Part shown: positions 33,468 through 45,505 of the stretch, piece by piece
How the letters are laid out: each line of letters opens with the position of its first letter
How positions within the stretch are numbered: the stretch's first letter is position 1
Source: Micromonospora sp. WMMD1128
GTDB lineage: Bacteria; Actinomycetota; Actinomycetes; Mycobacteriales; Micromonosporaceae
Length of the DNA: 64,000 bases
Assembly (NCBI RefSeq): GCF_027497235.1
Contig: NZ_CP114902.1
Coordinates: 5,978,001-6,042,000 of the forward strand
Direction of reading: 5' to 3'
Notes under the pieces: generated by a model
Told to the model about the DNA's origin: nothing
What the model saw: the letters and a program-made list of their open reading frames with translations, nothing else
Databases searched by the model: none
Program-made: the position numbers and the translations under genes

Positions 33468-35946
33468 TGGGTTGCACCCCCTGCGTTGAGGAGCGGACCC
33501 GGCCGCGCGGCGGCGTCCGCGGCGACGGGCGCCGCGGTCACCGTCACGACATGACCGGACGTCGCGCCGAGGCTGCGCCGCACGGTCGAGCCGGGTGAGT
33601 TGGTCGGCAGCCAGACGACGCCGTCCGGCATCTCGGTGATCGCCGCCGGCAGGGTGACCGCGCCGCGGTCGGTGCCGACCGTGACCGGGTCGCCGTCGGC
33701 CACGCCGAGCGCCTCGGCGGTGCCCTTGCCCAGCCGGACCACCGGCGGGCGGGCGGTGCCGGCGAGGTGCTCGTCGCCGTCGGTGAGGCTGCCCAGGTCG
33801 ACGAGCTGGTGCCAGGTCGCCAGCACGGCCTCGCCCGGGCCGGGCTGCGGCACGGCCGCCGGCTCGACCGAGGGCGCGGACGGCCGATCCATCCGGGTAC
33901 GCGGCAACGCGCCCAACTCCCGGCGCACGCTCGTCACGTCACCGGCGCCGAGCCGCACGTCGAGCTGCGCGGCGATCGCGTCGAGCACCCGGCCGTCCGT
34001 CATCGCGCCGGTCTCCAGCACCCGCTCGAACGTGCGCAGCCGGCCCTCCCAGTCGAGGAAGCTGCCGGCCTTCTCGACCACCGGGGCGACCGGGAAGACC
34101 ACGTCGGCGCGCCGCGCCACCGCGCTCATCCGCAGCTCCAGGCTGACCAGGAACGGCACCGCGTCCAGGGCCGCCTCGGCCCGGCGCGGGTCGGCCAGGT
34201 CGGCCGGGTCCACCCCGGCCACCACCAGGGCGCCGAGTTTTCCGTCGACAGCCGCCGCGAGGATGCCGTCGGTGTCGCGGCCGGCCTGGCTCGGGATCAC
34301 GCCGGCCGGCAGATCCCACGCCTCGCCCAGCTCCGCGCGGGCCGCCGGCTCGGTGACCACCCGGCCGCCGGGCAGCAGGTTGGGCAGGCAGCCCGCGTCG
34401 ACCGCGCCGCGGTCACCCGCGCGCCGCGGCACCCAGGCCAGCCGGGCGCCGGTACGCCGGGCCACGTCCGCCGCGGCGGACAGGCCGCCGGGCACCGCGC
34501 CCAGCCGCTCGCCGACGATCAGGATCGCGCCGGGTTGGCCCAGCGCCTCGGCGACGGTGGCGTGCTCGGCCAGCACGCTCGCCTCCTCGCCGGGCACGAC
34601 CCGGGCCAGCTTCGCCCCGAGCTTCTCCAGGCCGCGGGTGGCGAACGGCGCGATCGCGTACACCGTGAGCTTCTTCTTCAGGTACGCCTTGCGCAGCCGC
34701 AGGAAGAGGATCGGGCACTCCTCCTCCGGCTCCAGGCCGACGAGCACCACCGCGGGCGCGTCCTCCATGTCGGCGTAGGTCACGTCGGTGACCCCGGCGA
34801 CGCTGCTGGCCAGGAAGTCGGCCTCCTCGCGGGAGACCGGGCGGGCCCGGAAGTCGATGTCGTTGGTGTGCAGCGCGACCCGGGCGAACTTGGCGTAGGC
34901 GTAGGCGTCCTCGACGGTGAGCCGGCCGCCGGTGAGCACCGCCGTGCCGGTCGCGCCGTCGCGGGCCGCGCGCAGCCCCTCGGCGGCCCGGGTGAACGCC
35001 TCGCTCCAGGACGCCTCGCGCAGCTCACCGGTCTTCTCGTCCCGCACCAGCGGGGTGGTGAGCCGGTCGAACGCGCGAGCGTACTGGAAGCCCCAGCGGC
35101 CCTTGTCGCAGTTCCACTCCTCGTTCACCGCCGGGTCGTCGCCGGCCAGCCGGCGCAGCACCTTGCCCCGCCGCCAGTCGGTGCGCTGGGCGCACCCGGC
35201 CGAGCAGTGCTCGCAGACGCTCGGCGAGGAGACCAGGTCGAACGGGCGGGACCGGAACCGGTACTGCGAGCCGGTGAGCGCGCCGACCGGGCAGATCTGC
35301 ACGGTGTTGCCGGAGAAGTACGAGTTGAAGGGAACGTCCCCCTCGTCGCCCTCCTCCCCGTACGCGTCGTCCCGGTAGATGTTGATCTCCTCGTGCGAGG
35401 AGCGTCCCATCAGGTCGATGAACTTGTCGCCGGCGATCTCCTCGGAGAACCGGGTGCACCGCTGGCAGAGCACGCACCGCTCGCGGTCGAGCAGCACCTG
35501 GGTGCTGATCGGCAGCGGCTTCGGGTACTCCCGCTTGTGCTCGTGGAACCGCGAGTCCGTCCGGCCGGTGGACATCGCCTGGTTCTGGAGCGGGCACTCG
35601 CCGCCCTTGTCGCACATCGGGCAGTCCAGGGGGTGGTTGAGGAGCAGCAGCTCCATCACCCCCTCCTGGGCCTTCTTCGCGACCGGCGAGGTGAGCTGGG
35701 TCCGCACCACCATCCCGTCGGCGACGGTCTGGGTGCAGGAGGCGACCGGCTTGCGCTGGCCCTCCACCTCCACCAGGCACTGCCGGCAGGCGCCGGCCGG
35801 GGCCAGCAGCGGGTGGTCGCAGAAGCGCGGGATCTCGGTGCCCATCTGCTCGGCGACCCGGATCAGCAGCGTTCCCTTGGGCGCGGTGACCTCGACCCCG
35901 TCGATGGTCAGCGTGACGGTCTCGGTCTGCTTGGCTACGTCCGTCA

Positions 35947-35947
<1 letters not shown>
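33464..35947 (-). CDS. nuoG: NADH-quinone oxidoreductase subunit G
   Basis: 827 aa. The N-terminal ferredoxin domain carries 2Fe-2S cysteines ([21 protein letters not shown], in part) and the [17 protein letters not shown] 4Fe-4S motif; [13 protein letters not shown] and the CEHCSAGC region hold further clusters. The rest is a molybdopterin-oxidoreductase-like fold without cofactor. CEHCSAGC supplies the additional N7-type cluster seen in some bacteria. Its ATG shares one base with the nuoF stop. Confidence 0.95.
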
Positions 35948-37259
<1,312 letters not shown>

Positions 37260-37263
<4 letters not shown>

Positions 37264-38426
37264 TTGCGGACCCCCGTTCCGTTCGCGTCCGCCGGGTCGG
37301 CGCCGTCGGCGTCCGTACCGGCCTCGGCGTCCTTGAGGTTGCGCTCCTGCGCGCCGGCGTCGTCGCCGGCGGGCTTGCCGTCGCCGGCCGGCGGGTTGGC
37401 CGCCACGCCGGCCGCCTCCGCCGCCCGCGCGTCGCGGGGCGCCGGTGCGGGGCCGTCCACCGGGACCTTGGTGCCCGGTGCGTCCGCCACCGCGGTCCGC
37501 GCGTCCGGCTGCCGGGTCTCGGCGGTACGCAGCTGCGGCGACTTGTCGTCCGGCGCCTTCACGTCCGGGGCGGTGCTGCCGCTGGCCGCCGCGGGCGTCG
37601 CCGGCTCGGCCGCACCCGCGTTGCCGGCGGTGTCGGCCTTGGCGGTCGGGTCGGCCTTGGCCGGCTCGGCTGCCTTCTCCGGGGCGGGGGCCGGCTTCTC
37701 GGCCTCGGCCTTCGCCTTCGCTTCGGCGGCGGCCCGGTCGGCCTCGGCCTTGCTGCGGATCGGCGTCTTCGGGTCGTAGCCCGCCACCGCGATGCCGTGC
37801 TGCTCGGCCAGGCGCAGGCCGCGCAGGCTCGGCTCGCCCGGCCCGCCGTCGGCGACCGCGTCGTCCCGCTCGTCGGCGAACCCGGCGAGCTGGACCGCCA
37901 TCTCCTTCAGCGTGCAGAGCCGGGCGCCCCGGGTCGGCATCGGCCGGCCGCCTGCCTGCAACTCCTGCACCACGCCGAGCGCGCCCTGCGGCTCGACGTT
38001 GTCGAAGAAGTCGTAGTTGACGGTCATCACCGGGCCGTAGTCGCACGCCGCCAGGCACTCGGCGTGCTCCAGGGTGATCTTCCCGTCGGCCGTGGTCTCC
38101 TCGTGCCCGACGCCCAGGTGCTCGGCGAGCGTGTCGTAGACCACCTGCCCGCCGAGCACGTCGCACATGGTGTTGGTGCAGACGCTGACCAGGTAGTCGC
38201 CGGTGGGCTTGCGCTTGTACATGGTGTAGAAGGTGGCGACCGCGCCGACCTGCGCCTTGTTCAGCCCGAGCACCTCGGCACAGAACTCGACGCCGGCCGG
38301 GGAGACGTAACCCTCCTCGGACTGGACCAGGTGCAGCAGCGGCAGCAGTGCCGAGCGGGACCGGTCCGCCGGGTACCGGGCGATGATCTCGCGCGCCCGG
38401 GCGCGGGTCGTTTCGGTAAAGCTCAT
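37260..38426 (-). CDS. nuoE: NADH-quinone oxidoreductase subunit E with long disordered tail
   Basis: 388 aa, well above the 160-250 aa usual for NuoE. Residues 1-225 form the thioredoxin-like 2Fe-2S domain with Cys in [12 protein letters not shown] and CLAACDYGP (cluster N1a). From about residue 225 the chain is an Ala/Pro/Lys/Glu/Asp-rich low-complexity tail ([20 protein letters not shown] and similar) without recognisable domain. The ATG overlaps the nuoD stop (ATGA), so the tail is read in a normal operon context. Confidence 0.93.
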
Positions 38427-39748
38427 CGGTCACAACCACCCATCACGGGGTCCAGCGAGGCGCCACCGGCGATCACGTCGGCGATCAGGCCGCCTTCGGC
38501 CATCGCCGGCAGGGCCTGGAGGTTGACGAAGCTCGGCTCCCGGTAGTGCACCCGGTAGGGCCGGGTGCCGCCGTCGGACACCGCGTGCACGCCCAGCTCG
38601 CCGCGGGGCGACTCGATGCCGACGTACACCTGGCCCGGCGGGACCCGGAAACCCTCGGTGACGAGCTTGAAGTGGTGGATCAGCGACTCCATCGACTGAC
38701 CCATGATCTTGGCGACGTGCTCCAGCGAGTTGCCCATGCCGTCGACGCCGATGGCGAGCTGCGCCGGCCAGGCGATCTTCTTGTCGGAGACCATCACCGG
38801 GCCCGGCTTCAACCGGTCCAGCGCCTGCTCGACAAGCTTCAACGACTCGCGCATCTCGGCCAGCCGGACCAGGTAGCGGCCCCACACGTCACCGTCGGTG
38901 TGGGTCGGCACGTCGAACTCGTACGTCTCGTACCCGCAGTAGGGCATGGTCTTGCGCAGGTCCCAGGCGAGCCCGGCCGAGCGGAGCACCGGGCCGGTGA
39001 TGCCGAGCGCCACGCAGGCGGTGGTGTCGAGCACCGCCACGTTCTGGGTGCGCTCGATCCAGATCGGCTGGCCGGAGAGCAGGTTCTCGTACTCCTTGAG
39101 CTTCTTCGGCATCAGCGCCAGGAAGTCGCGGATCTTGCGGATCGCGTCGTCCGGCACGTCCTGCGCCACGCCGCCCGGCCGCACGTACGCGTGGTTCATC
39201 CGCAGGCCGGTGATGGTCTCGAAGATGTCGAGGATGTACTCCCGCTCGCGGAAGCCGTACAACATCATGTTGATCGCGCCCAGCTCCATGCCGGTGGTGG
39301 CCAGCCAGACCAGGTGCGAGGAGATCCGGTTGAGCTCCATCATCAGCACGCGGATGGTGGTGGCCCGCTCGGTGATGTCGTCGGTGACGCCGAGCAGCTT
39401 CTCCACCGCGAGCGCGTACGCCGTCTCGTTGAAGATCGGCGAGAGGTAGTCCATCCGGGTCACGAACGTCGAGCCCTGGACCCAGTTGCGGTATTCCAGG
39501 TTCTTCTCGATGCCGGTGTGCAGGTAGCCGACGACCGAACGGGCCTCGCGGACCGTCTCGCCCTCCAGCTCCAGGATCAGCCGGAGCACGCCGTGCGTGG
39601 ACGGGTGCTGCGGACCCATGTTGACGACGATCCGCTCGTCGTTGATCGGGTCGGTGCCGGAGACGACCTGGTCCCAGTCGCCACCGGTGACGGTGAAGAC
39701 CTTGCCTTCGGTGGTCTCGCGCTCGGTCGCGTAGTTCGACGTGGTCAC
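38423..39748 (-). CDS. nuoD: NADH-quinone oxidoreductase subunit D
   Basis: 441 aa, hydrogenase-like 49-kDa subunit that forms the quinone-binding site with NuoB and Nuo[21 protein letters not shown] carries the conserved His, and [13 protein letters not shown] and the C-terminal [15 protein letters not shown] are typical. GTG start with GGAGGG 8 nt upstream, placed directly after the repeat that follows nuoC. Confidence 0.96.
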   Translation of the reverse strand: MTTSNYATERETTEGKVFTVTGGDWDQVVSGTDPINDERIVVNMGPQHPSTHGVLRLILELEGETVREARSVVGYLHTGIEKNLEYRNWVQGSTFVTRMDYLSPIFNETAYALAVEKLLGVTDDITERATTIRVLMMELNRISSHLVWLATTGMELGAINMMLYGFREREYILDIFETITGLRMNHAYVRPGGVAQDVPDDAIRKIRDFLALMPKKLKEYENLLSGQPIWIERTQNVAVLDTTACVALGITGPVLRSAGLAWDLRKTMPYCGYETYEFDVPTHTDGDVWGRYLVRLAEMRESLKLVEQALDRLKPGPVMVSDKKIAWPAQLAIGVDGMGNSLEHVAKIMGQSMESLIHHFKLVTEGFRVPPGQVYVGIESPRGELGVHAVSDGGTRPYRVHYREPSFVNLQALPAMAEGGLIADVIAGGASLDPVMGGCDR

Positions 39749-39761
39749 AGTGCCAACCCTC

Positions 39762-39806
39762 CGTTCGCGACTGCGGGGCTCCGCTTCGCTGCACTCCTCG
39801 CGCTCA
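39762..39806 (-). repeat. Intercistronic repeat, copy C (nuoC/nuoD)
   Basis: 45 bp on the minus strand starting with the nuoC stop TGA and ending GCGAACG next to the GGAGGG ribosome-binding site of nuoD. Its core matches copy B base for base. Confidence 0.92.
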
Positions 39807-40535
39807 CTGGTACGACCGCCTCTTGTCCGGCGGCGGGATCTCGGCGCCCTTGTACTCCACCGGGATGCCGCCCAGCGGGTAGTCCTTGCGCTGCGGATGC
39901 CCCTCCCAGTCGTCCGGCATGAGGATCCGGGTCAGGTTGGGGTGGCCGTCGAAGACGATGCCGAACATGTCGTACGTCTCCCGCTCCTGCCAGTCGGCGG
40001 TCGGGTAGACGGCGGTGACGCTCGGCAGGTGCGGGTCCTCGGCGGAGACCGCGGCCTCCAACCGGACCAGCCGCCGGTAGGTCATCGAGGTGAGCTGGTA
40101 GACCACGTGCAGCCGACGACCGTCGGCGCCCAGGTAGTCCACCCCGGACACGGACGAGCACAGCTCGAAGCGCAGCGACAGGTCGTCGCGCATCACCTGG
40201 CAGACCTCGGCGATCCGCTCCGGCCGCACGTGCAGGGTCAACTCGCCCCGGTCGACCACGACCTTCTCGATCGCGTCACCGAACTGCGGGTACGCCTCCT
40301 CCAGCGCGTCCCGCACCTCGTCGAAGTAGCTCCCGTACGGGCGGGCGGCCTCCTCGATCGGCCGGCGCGGGCGGACCAGGCCGCCGTAACCGGAGACGTC
40401 GCCGGTGCCCTGGTTGCCGAACATCCCGCGCCCGGCGGGGCTGGCCGGCGGGTATTCCGCGGGCGCGGTGCCACTGGCGCCGACCGGGGTGGTGGGTACC
40501 GGGACCCCGCCGTCGTTGGTCCGGTCGTCGGTCAC
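39804..40535 (-). CDS. nuoC: NADH-quinone oxidoreductase subunit C
   Basis: 243 aa. The conserved domain starts near residue 70; [23 protein letters not shown] and [21 protein letters not shown] (in part) are the 30-kDa subunit signature. The first 60 residues are Pro/Gly-rich and not conserved. The GTG overlaps the nuoB stop (GTGA). It docks the peripheral arm near NuoD and NuoI. Confidence 0.95.
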   Translation of the reverse strand: MTDDRTNDGGVPVPTTPVGASGTAPAEYPPASPAGRGMFGNQGTGDVSGYGGLVRPRRPIEEAARPYGSYFDEVRDALEEAYPQFGDAIEKVVVDRGELTLHVRPERIAEVCQVMRDDLSLRFELCSSVSGVDYLGADGRRLHVVYQLTSMTYRRLVRLEAAVSAEDPHLPSVTAVYPTADWQERETYDMFGIVFDGHPNLTRILMPDDWEGHPQRKDYPLGGIPVEYKGAEIPPPDKRRSYQ

Positions 40536-41209
40536 TTCGGGCCCCCCTGCGTCTGGAGGTGGTTCTGCGCGTTCATCCAGTTCTCAATCCGCAGCTGCTC
40601 CTCGCGCCCCTCGCGGACGGCCTTCGTCCACTCGGCGCGCCGGGCCTTGTCGTTGCGGTACGACGAGGGCATCGAGCCGTACGGCACGACCGGCACGTCA
40701 CCGCGCGCCTTGCGGGCCTCGAGCATCTTGCGGCCGTTGGGGCCCAGCGGCTCGTACATGATCTTTTCGCGGAGCTTGAGCACGGCGTCGATGAGCATCT
40801 CCGGCCGGGGCGGGCAGCCGGGGAGGTACATGTCGACCGGGACGACGTGGTCCACGCCCTGCACGATGGCGTAGTTGTTGAACATGCCGCCGCTGCTGGC
40901 GCAGACGCCCATCGAGATGACCCAGCGGGGCTCGGCCATCTGGTCGTAGATCTGCCGCAGCACCGGGGCCATCTTCTGGCTGACCCGGCCGGCCACGATC
41001 ATCAGGTCGGCCTGCCGGGGCGAGGCGCGGAAGACCTCCATGCCCCACCGGCCCATGTCGTAGTGCGGGCCACCCGCGGCCATCATCTCGATGGCGCAAC
41101 AGGCCAGGCCGAAGGTGGCGCCCCAGACGGACGACTTCCGCGACCAGTTGACCAGCTTCTCGACGCTGGTGAGCAGGACGCCGGAGGGAAGCTTCTCCTC
41201 GATGCCCAT
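40532..41209 (-). CDS. nuoB: NADH-quinone oxidoreductase subunit B
   Basis: 225 aa. It binds the terminal cluster N2 next to the quinone site: the tandem Cys of [11 protein letters not shown], the Cys in [12 protein letters not shown] and the Cys in [10 protein letters not shown] are all present. The C-terminal 50 residues, rich in Arg and Lys, extend past the E. coli protein. It lies 11 nt after nuoA. Confidence 0.96.
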   Translation of the reverse strand: MGIEEKLPSGVLLTSVEKLVNWSRKSSVWGATFGLACCAIEMMAAGGPHYDMGRWGMEVFRASPRQADLMIVAGRVSQKMAPVLRQIYDQMAEPRWVISMGVCASSGGMFNNYAIVQGVDHVVPVDMYLPGCPPRPEMLIDAVLKLREKIMYEPLGPNGRKMLEARKARGDVPVVPYGSMPSSYRNDKARRAEWTKAVREGREEQLRIENWMNAQNHLQTQGGPK

Positions 41210-41220
41210 CTGCTACCTCC

Positions 41221-41586
41221 TCAGTCCCAGTCCAGGCCGCCGCGCCGCCACACGTAGGCGTAGGCGACGAAGACCGCGACGATGAACATGACCATCTCCA
41301 CGAAGCCGAAGATCGGCAGGGCGTCGAACGAGACCGCCCAGGGGTAGAGGAAGATGATCTCGATGTCGAAGACGATGAAGAGCATCGCCGTCAGGTAGAA
41401 CTTGATCGGGAACCGGCCGCCGCCGACCGGCTGCGGGCTCGGCTCGATGCCACACTCGTACGCCTCGAGCTTGGCCTTGTTCAGACGCCGGGGGCCGGCG
41501 AATCGGGCGGCGGCCACGGAGAACAGCGCGAACCCCGCGGCGAGGGCGAACAGCCCGATGATGGGTGCATAAGGCGAGAGCGTCAT
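41221..41586 (-). CDS. nuoA: NADH-quinone oxidoreductase subunit A
   Basis: 121 aa, three membrane helices, first gene of the nuo operon. The loop KLEAYECGIEPSPQP holds the conserved Cys at the quinone cavity, and FDIEIIFLYPWAV is the second-helix signature. The 134 bp between it and the MenJ-like gene should hold the operon promoter; an AT-richer stretch (TGAATAGTGTGATTTT on the minus strand, around 41626-41645) is the best candidate, without a clear -35. Confidence 0.95.
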   Translation of the reverse strand: MTLSPYAPIIGLFALAAGFALFSVAAARFAGPRRLNKAKLEAYECGIEPSPQPVGGGRFPIKFYLTAMLFIVFDIEIIFLYPWAVSFDALPIFGFVEMVMFIVAVFVAYAYVWRRGGLDWD

Positions 41587-41720
41587 CGTTGTCCCCTGCT
41601 CGTCCTTCCCTGACCTCGGTGGTTGGCCAAAATCACACTATTCACGTCCCTGACGACCGCGGTCGGCGGGGGTCGATCTCGGTCCGCTCCGTGGGCCGGT
41701 GGCCCCGGACCGGTGGTCTC

Positions 41721-42995
41721 CTACACGGCCGGCGCCGCCCTCGTCATGGCGTTGATGACCCGGTCCATCGCGTCCCCGCCGCGCGGGTCGGTCAGGTTCG
41801 CCAGCAGCTTGAGCACGAAGCGCATGAGCATCGGGTGCGGCATGCCGTGCTTCGTGGCCATCCGCATCACCTCGGGGCGGCCGATCAGCTTCACGAAGAT
41901 CCCGCCGAGCCGGTAGTAGCCGCCGAAGCGGGCCTTCAGCTCCTGCGGGTACGCCATCAGCGCCCGCTCCCGCTCGGCGCCGGCCGGGCGGGCGAGCGCC
42001 TGCACGGCGACCTCCGCGGCCAGCTCACCGGACTCCATCGCGTACGCGATGCCCTCGCCGTTGAACGGGTTGACCATGCCGCCGGAGTCGCCGACGAGCA
42101 GCACGCCCCGGCTGTAGTGCGGGACCCGGTTGAAGCCCATCGGCAGCGCGGCGCCGAGGATCGGCCCCTCCGCGTTGGCCTCGTCGGTCATCCCCCAGTC
42201 CTCCGGGGTGTTGGCCAGCCAGTCGGTGAGCAGTCGCCGGTAGTTGGTCTTGCCGAAGGCCGACGAGGAGTTGAGGACGCCCAGGCCGACGTTCACCCGG
42301 CCGTCGCCGAGGCCGAAGATCCAGCCGTAGCCGGGCAGCAGCGCCTCGTTGCCCTTGGACCGCAGCTCAAGCCACGACTCCAGGTAGTCGTCGTCGTGCT
42401 TGGCGGGTGAGCGGTAGTAGCGGCGGACCGCGACGCCGATCGGCCGGTCCTCCCGCTTGGCCATGCCGAGGGCGAGCGGGAAGCGGCCGGAGACGCCGTC
42501 CGCGGCGACCACGAGCGGCGCGTGGAAGGTGGCCGGCTCCTTGCCGGGGCCGACCTCGGCCTGCACGCCTGTCACCCGGTCGTCGGCGTCGAGCACCGGG
42601 CCGAGCACGTTGACGCCGGTACGCAGCGTCGCCCCGGCGTCGACGGCCCGCCGGGCGAGCAGGTCGTCGAAGTCGAGCCGGGTCCGGACCAGGCCGTAGT
42701 TGGGGAAGCTGGCCAGGTCGGGCCAGTCCAGCTCCAGGCGCACCCCGCCGCCGATCACCCGCAGGCCCTTGTTGTGCAACCAACCGGCCTCGGGGGACGT
42801 GTCCACGCCCATCCGGATCAGCTGCCGCACGGCGCGGGGGGTGAGCCCGTCGCCGCAGACCTTCTCCCGGGGGAACTCCGTCTTCTCCAGCAGCAGCACG
42901 CGTACGCCGTGCCGTGCCAGGTGGTATGCCGTGGCCGATCCTCCGGGACCGGCGCCCACGACGATGACGTCGGCGTCGTTCTCCACCGCGGTCAT
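41721..42995 (-). CDS. Geranylgeranyl reductase-family FAD enzyme (MenJ-like)
   Basis: 424 aa from the ATG at 42995, which has GGGAGGAGG upstream; in-frame ATGs at 43013 and 43031 are alternatives. The FAD fold shows VIVVGAGPGGSATAYHLAR with EKTEFPREKVCGDGL, and GVLLVGDSGGMVNPFNGEGI near the C-terminus, the hallmark of the geranylgeranyl reductase family. In mycobacteria the relative MenJ saturates one isoprene of menaquinone. Position between menG and nuoA supports the same role, but this is inferred. Note the run MVNPFNGEGIAYAMESG. Confidence 0.85.
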   Translation of the reverse strand: MTAVENDADVIVVGAGPGGSATAYHLARHGVRVLLLEKTEFPREKVCGDGLTPRAVRQLIRMGVDTSPEAGWLHNKGLRVIGGGVRLELDWPDLASFPNYGLVRTRLDFDDLLARRAVDAGATLRTGVNVLGPVLDADDRVTGVQAEVGPGKEPATFHAPLVVAADGVSGRFPLALGMAKREDRPIGVAVRRYYRSPAKHDDDYLESWLELRSKGNEALLPGYGWIFGLGDGRVNVGLGVLNSSSAFGKTNYRRLLTDWLANTPEDWGMTDEANAEGPILGAALPMGFNRVPHYSRGVLLVGDSGGMVNPFNGEGIAYAMESGELAAEVAVQALARPAGAERERALMAYPQELKARFGGYYRLGGIFVKLIGRPEVMRMATKHGMPHPMLMRFVLKLLANLTDPRGGDAMDRVINAMTRAAPAV

Positions 42996-43129
42996 CCGCG
43001 CCTCCTCCCGCATGCTCGTGAAATGCTTCACAAGCCGATCGGGTTGGAGTCTATGACCGGCGTTACACCAGTACGCGCTGAGGGGGTCCTAACTTCCCGG
43101 AAGCCGTCCGGTAAGCGGGTGGAGATCGG

Positions 43130-43351
43130 TCACGGGCGGGTCGGCGCGGCCGGTCCGAGACCGGCGTCGAGCCGGATCGTCTCGGGCAGGTGGTCGCGCA
43201 GCGCGCCGCCGGCCGCGCGGTCCAGCGCGGCCAGCACCTCGGCGACCACCTGGCGCATCTCCACCGGATCCGCGCCGGCCAACTCCGTCAGCTGCGCGAC
43301 CAACTCGGCGGCGTCGTCGTCGGTGGTGGTGGCGTGGTCGGATCGCGTCAT
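43130..43351 (-). CDS. Small conserved acidic protein
   Basis: 73 aa, Ala/Asp/Glu-rich, with a helical core (AELVAQLTELAGADPVEMRQ, VVAEVLAALDRAAG) and no membrane segment. The ATG has TAGGCT 7 nt upstream, a leaderless promoter. It sits between menG and the MenJ-like gene on the same strand. The family is not recognised; codon use matches the neighbours, so it is probably a real gene. Confidence 0.6.
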   Translation of the reverse strand: MTRSDHATTTDDDAAELVAQLTELAGADPVEMRQVVAEVLAALDRAAGGALRDHLPETIRLDAGLGPAAPTRP

Positions 43352-43358
43352 GGCCGCG

Positions 43359-43364
43359 AGCCTA
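43359..43364 (-). promoter_or_regulatory. -10 element of a leaderless promoter (73-aa protein)
   Basis: TAGGCT on the minus strand, 7 nt before the ATG at 43351. Confidence 0.4.
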
Positions 43365-43413
43365 CGGCGACCATGACGGATAAGTCCGACATTCACGAAA
43401 TGGGACTGAAGTG

Positions 43414-44127
43414 TCAGCTCCGGACGGCACGGTGCAGGGCGACGACACCGCCGGTCAGGTTGCGCCACGCCACCCGGCCCCAGCCGGCCGCGCCGACCCG
43501 CGCCGCCAGGGCGGCCTGGTCCGGCCAGGCCCGGATCGACTCGGCGAGATAGACGTAGGCGTCCGGGTTGCTGGACACCGTCCGGGCCACCGCCGGCAAC
43601 GACCGCATCAGGTACGACAGGTAGACCGTGCGGAACGCCGGGTTGACCGGGGTGCTGAACTCGCACACCACGAGCCGCCCGCCCGGCCTGGTGACCCGGG
43701 CCAGCTCGCGCAGCGCGGCATCGGTGTCGTTCACGTTGCGCAGCGCGAAGGAGATGGTCACCGCGTCGAAGCTGGCGTCGGCGAACGGCAGCCGCAGCGC
43801 GTCCCCGGCCAGCAGCGGCACCGCCGGGCGGGTGCGCTTGCCGGCGTGCAGCATGCCGAGCGACAGGTCGGCGCCGACCGCGTACGCCCCGGAGTGGGCC
43901 AGCTCCTCGGTCGAGACGCCGGTGCCGGCGCCCACGTCGAGCACCCGCTCGCCGGGGCGCAGCCCGAGCGCCGCCCGGGTGGCCCGCCGCCAGGGCCGGT
44001 CCTGCCCGAAGGAGAGCACGGTGTTGGTCAGGTCGTAGCGGGCCGCCACCCCGTCGAACATGGCGGCGACCTCGTGCGGCTGCTTCTCCAGGCTGGCGCG
44101 CCGGCCCTGCGGGGAACGACTACTCAC
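43414..44127 (-). CDS. menG: Demethylmenaquinone methyltransferase
   Basis: 237 aa, SAM-dependent class I methyltransferase of the UbiE/MenG family. Motif I is [15 protein letters not shown], followed by [13 protein letters not shown] and [20 protein letters not shown], the last typical for UbiE/Men[17 protein letters not shown] follows. It performs the last step of menaquinone synthesis. GTG start with GGAGGG abutting it; a CAGAGT 6 nt before may instead point to a leaderless start. Confidence 0.93.
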   Translation of the reverse strand: MSSRSPQGRRASLEKQPHEVAAMFDGVAARYDLTNTVLSFGQDRPWRRATRAALGLRPGERVLDVGAGTGVSTEELAHSGAYAVGADLSLGMLHAGKRTRPAVPLLAGDALRLPFADASFDAVTISFALRNVNDTDAALRELARVTRPGGRLVVCEFSTPVNPAFRTVYLSYLMRSLPAVARTVSSNPDAYVYLAESIRAWPDQAALAARVGAAGWGRVAWRNLTGGVVALHRAVRS

Positions 44128-44162
44128 CCCTCCACTCTGCCAGCCACGCCACCCGGGTACGG

Positions 44163-44198
44163 CGCGGGGGCGGAGTGGTCGCCCACCCCGCCCCCGCG
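44163..44198 (-). terminator. Terminator after the LPVTG surface protein gene
   Basis: 11-bp perfect stem CGCGGGGGCGG / CCGCCCCCGCG with an inner GTGG/CCAC pair around TCGC, between the surface protein stop and the menG start. Its inner sequence resembles the hairpin at 45628-45655 on the other side of the gene. Confidence 0.7.
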
Positions 44199-44222
44199 TC
44201 GTGCGGTCTTCGGGTCAGTCCC

Positions 44223-44281
44223 CGGTGCGCTCCTCGTTCGGCGCGACGTCAGCCCTCGGTGCGCTCTTCGTTCGGCGCGAC
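44223..44281. repeat. Partial duplication of the 3' end of the surface protein gene
   Basis: CGGTGCGCTCCTCGTTCGGC plus GCGAC (44223-44247) and the same 25 bp with one change (44257-44281) lie 34 bp apart. The right copy codes the last residues VAPNEERT of the surface protein; the left copy is beyond its stop and in another frame. Confidence 0.8.
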
Positions 44282-45505
44282 CAGGACGACCTTGCGACGC
44301 CGGGACAGCATCAGCAGCGCCGCGCCGGCGGCGAGCACCAACGCGCCGATCCCACCGATCAGGCCCACCTGCATACCGGTCACCGGCAGGCCGCCGTCGC
44401 CGGAGCCGCCGCCGTTGCCACCACCGGTGGTCGGGGTCGGGACCGGGGTCACGCTGCCGCTCGGGGTCGGCTCGGCGGTCGGGGTCGGCTCGGCGGTCGG
44501 GGTGACCGTCGGACTCGGGCTCGGCTCCGCGCTCGGGTCGACGAAGACGTCGAACTGGGCGGTGTTGTCGCCGTCGTCGACCTCGGCGAAGGCGCGACGC
44601 TGGGCCGAGCTGGCGACGCGCGGGGCCTCCTCGGGCTCCCCGGTGGCGGAGTCCCTGCCCTTGGCCCAGACGATGCCCGGCCCGAGCAGCTTCTCGGTCA
44701 CGTCCGCACCGACCGTCACCCGGACGTCGGCGGTGTAGAACTCTCCGGGCTTCAGCACCGCGCCCCGGTCCTCGCAGAGCGCCTGCGCGGTGCCCAGGAC
44801 CTGCTCGACGCAGCCCTCGGGCAGCTCGGCGAAGGTGACGCCGGCCGGCAGCGTGATCCCGTACGTGATGCCGGTGGCCTTGCGGCTGCCGTCGTTGAAC
44901 ACGGCCCAGTCCAGCGGCGCGGTCTCGCCCGGCCGGACCGGACGGAGGTCCGCCTCGCCCGCGACGTCGCCGTCCACGTCCACGTCGGCGTAGACGTCCT
45001 GCACCCACGTGGTGAGGTCGTAGCCGGGGGCGGTGACGGCGATGTCGTGGTCGACGGAGTCCAGGATCCCGTTGCCGTTGGCCGCGCTGATCGAGACCGT
45101 GAGCGTGCCCGCCGCGCCCTTGCCGCCGGTGGAGAAGAGCGGGAGGCCGAAGTCCTCGGTGGTGCCGGCGGCCAGGTCACCGAGCAGGCAGGAGAAGGCG
45201 GTCCCCGTCACCGTGCAGCCGTCCGGGACCAGCACGCCGACCTTTTTGGCCTTGAGGCCCTTCGTCTCCACCGTGACCCGGACGCCCTTCGCGTCGACGG
45301 TGCCGGTGGTGTTGTTCACCTGGAACTTGAACGGCTTGGCCTTGGCCTCGTCGACGCCCTTGGCCAGCTTGTAGCTGAGCGGGATGAGCGTGAGGTCGGA
45401 CTCGCCGGCGGCGTGCGCCGGTCCGGTGACGGCGCCGAGGCCGGCGGTGGAAAGCAGAGCCACCACACCGGCACGGGCCAGTGTGGAGCGGTAACGGAAA
45501 GTCAT
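44249..45505 (-). CDS. Secreted surface protein with LPXTG-type sorting signal
   Basis: 418 aa. ATG with GGGGGAA upstream. A signal peptide (hydrophobic core about 9-28, PAHAAGE cleavage region) precedes an all-beta body of repeated Ig-like/DUF11-type segments (conserved VTVETKGLKAKK, TYGITLPAGVTFAELP). A Pro/Thr linker with TPTAEPTPTAEPTPSG leads to LPVTG (about 373-377), a hydrophobic helix and SRRRK. This is a class E or A sortase substrate layout. The protein should be attached to peptidoglycan; its ligand is unknown. Confidence 0.85.
   Translation of the reverse strand: MTFRYRSTLARAGVVALLSTAGLGAVTGPAHAAGESDLTLIPLSYKLAKGVDEAKAKPFKFQVNNTTGTVDAKGVRVTVETKGLKAKKVGVLVPDGCTVTGTAFSCLLGDLAAGTTEDFGLPLFSTGGKGAAGTLTVSISAANGNGILDSVDHDIAVTAPGYDLTTWVQDVYADVDVDGDVAGEADLRPVRPGETAPLDWAVFNDGSRKATGITYGITLPAGVTFAELPEGCVEQVLGTAQALCEDRGAVLKPGEFYTADVRVTVGADVTEKLLGPGIVWAKGRDSATGEPEEAPRVASSAQRRAFAEVDDGDNTAQFDVFVDPSAEPSPSPTVTPTAEPTPTAEPTPSGSVTPVPTPTTGGGNGGGSGDGGLPVTGMQVGLIGGIGALVLAAGAALLMLSRRRKVVLVAPNEERTEG

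Noticed and set aside
37264..38439. N-terminal extension of NuoF antisense-like Arg/Gly-rich sequence
   Set aside because: It is another frame of nuoE. NuoF begins at the GTG overlapping the nuoE stop, giving a normal 438-aa protein.
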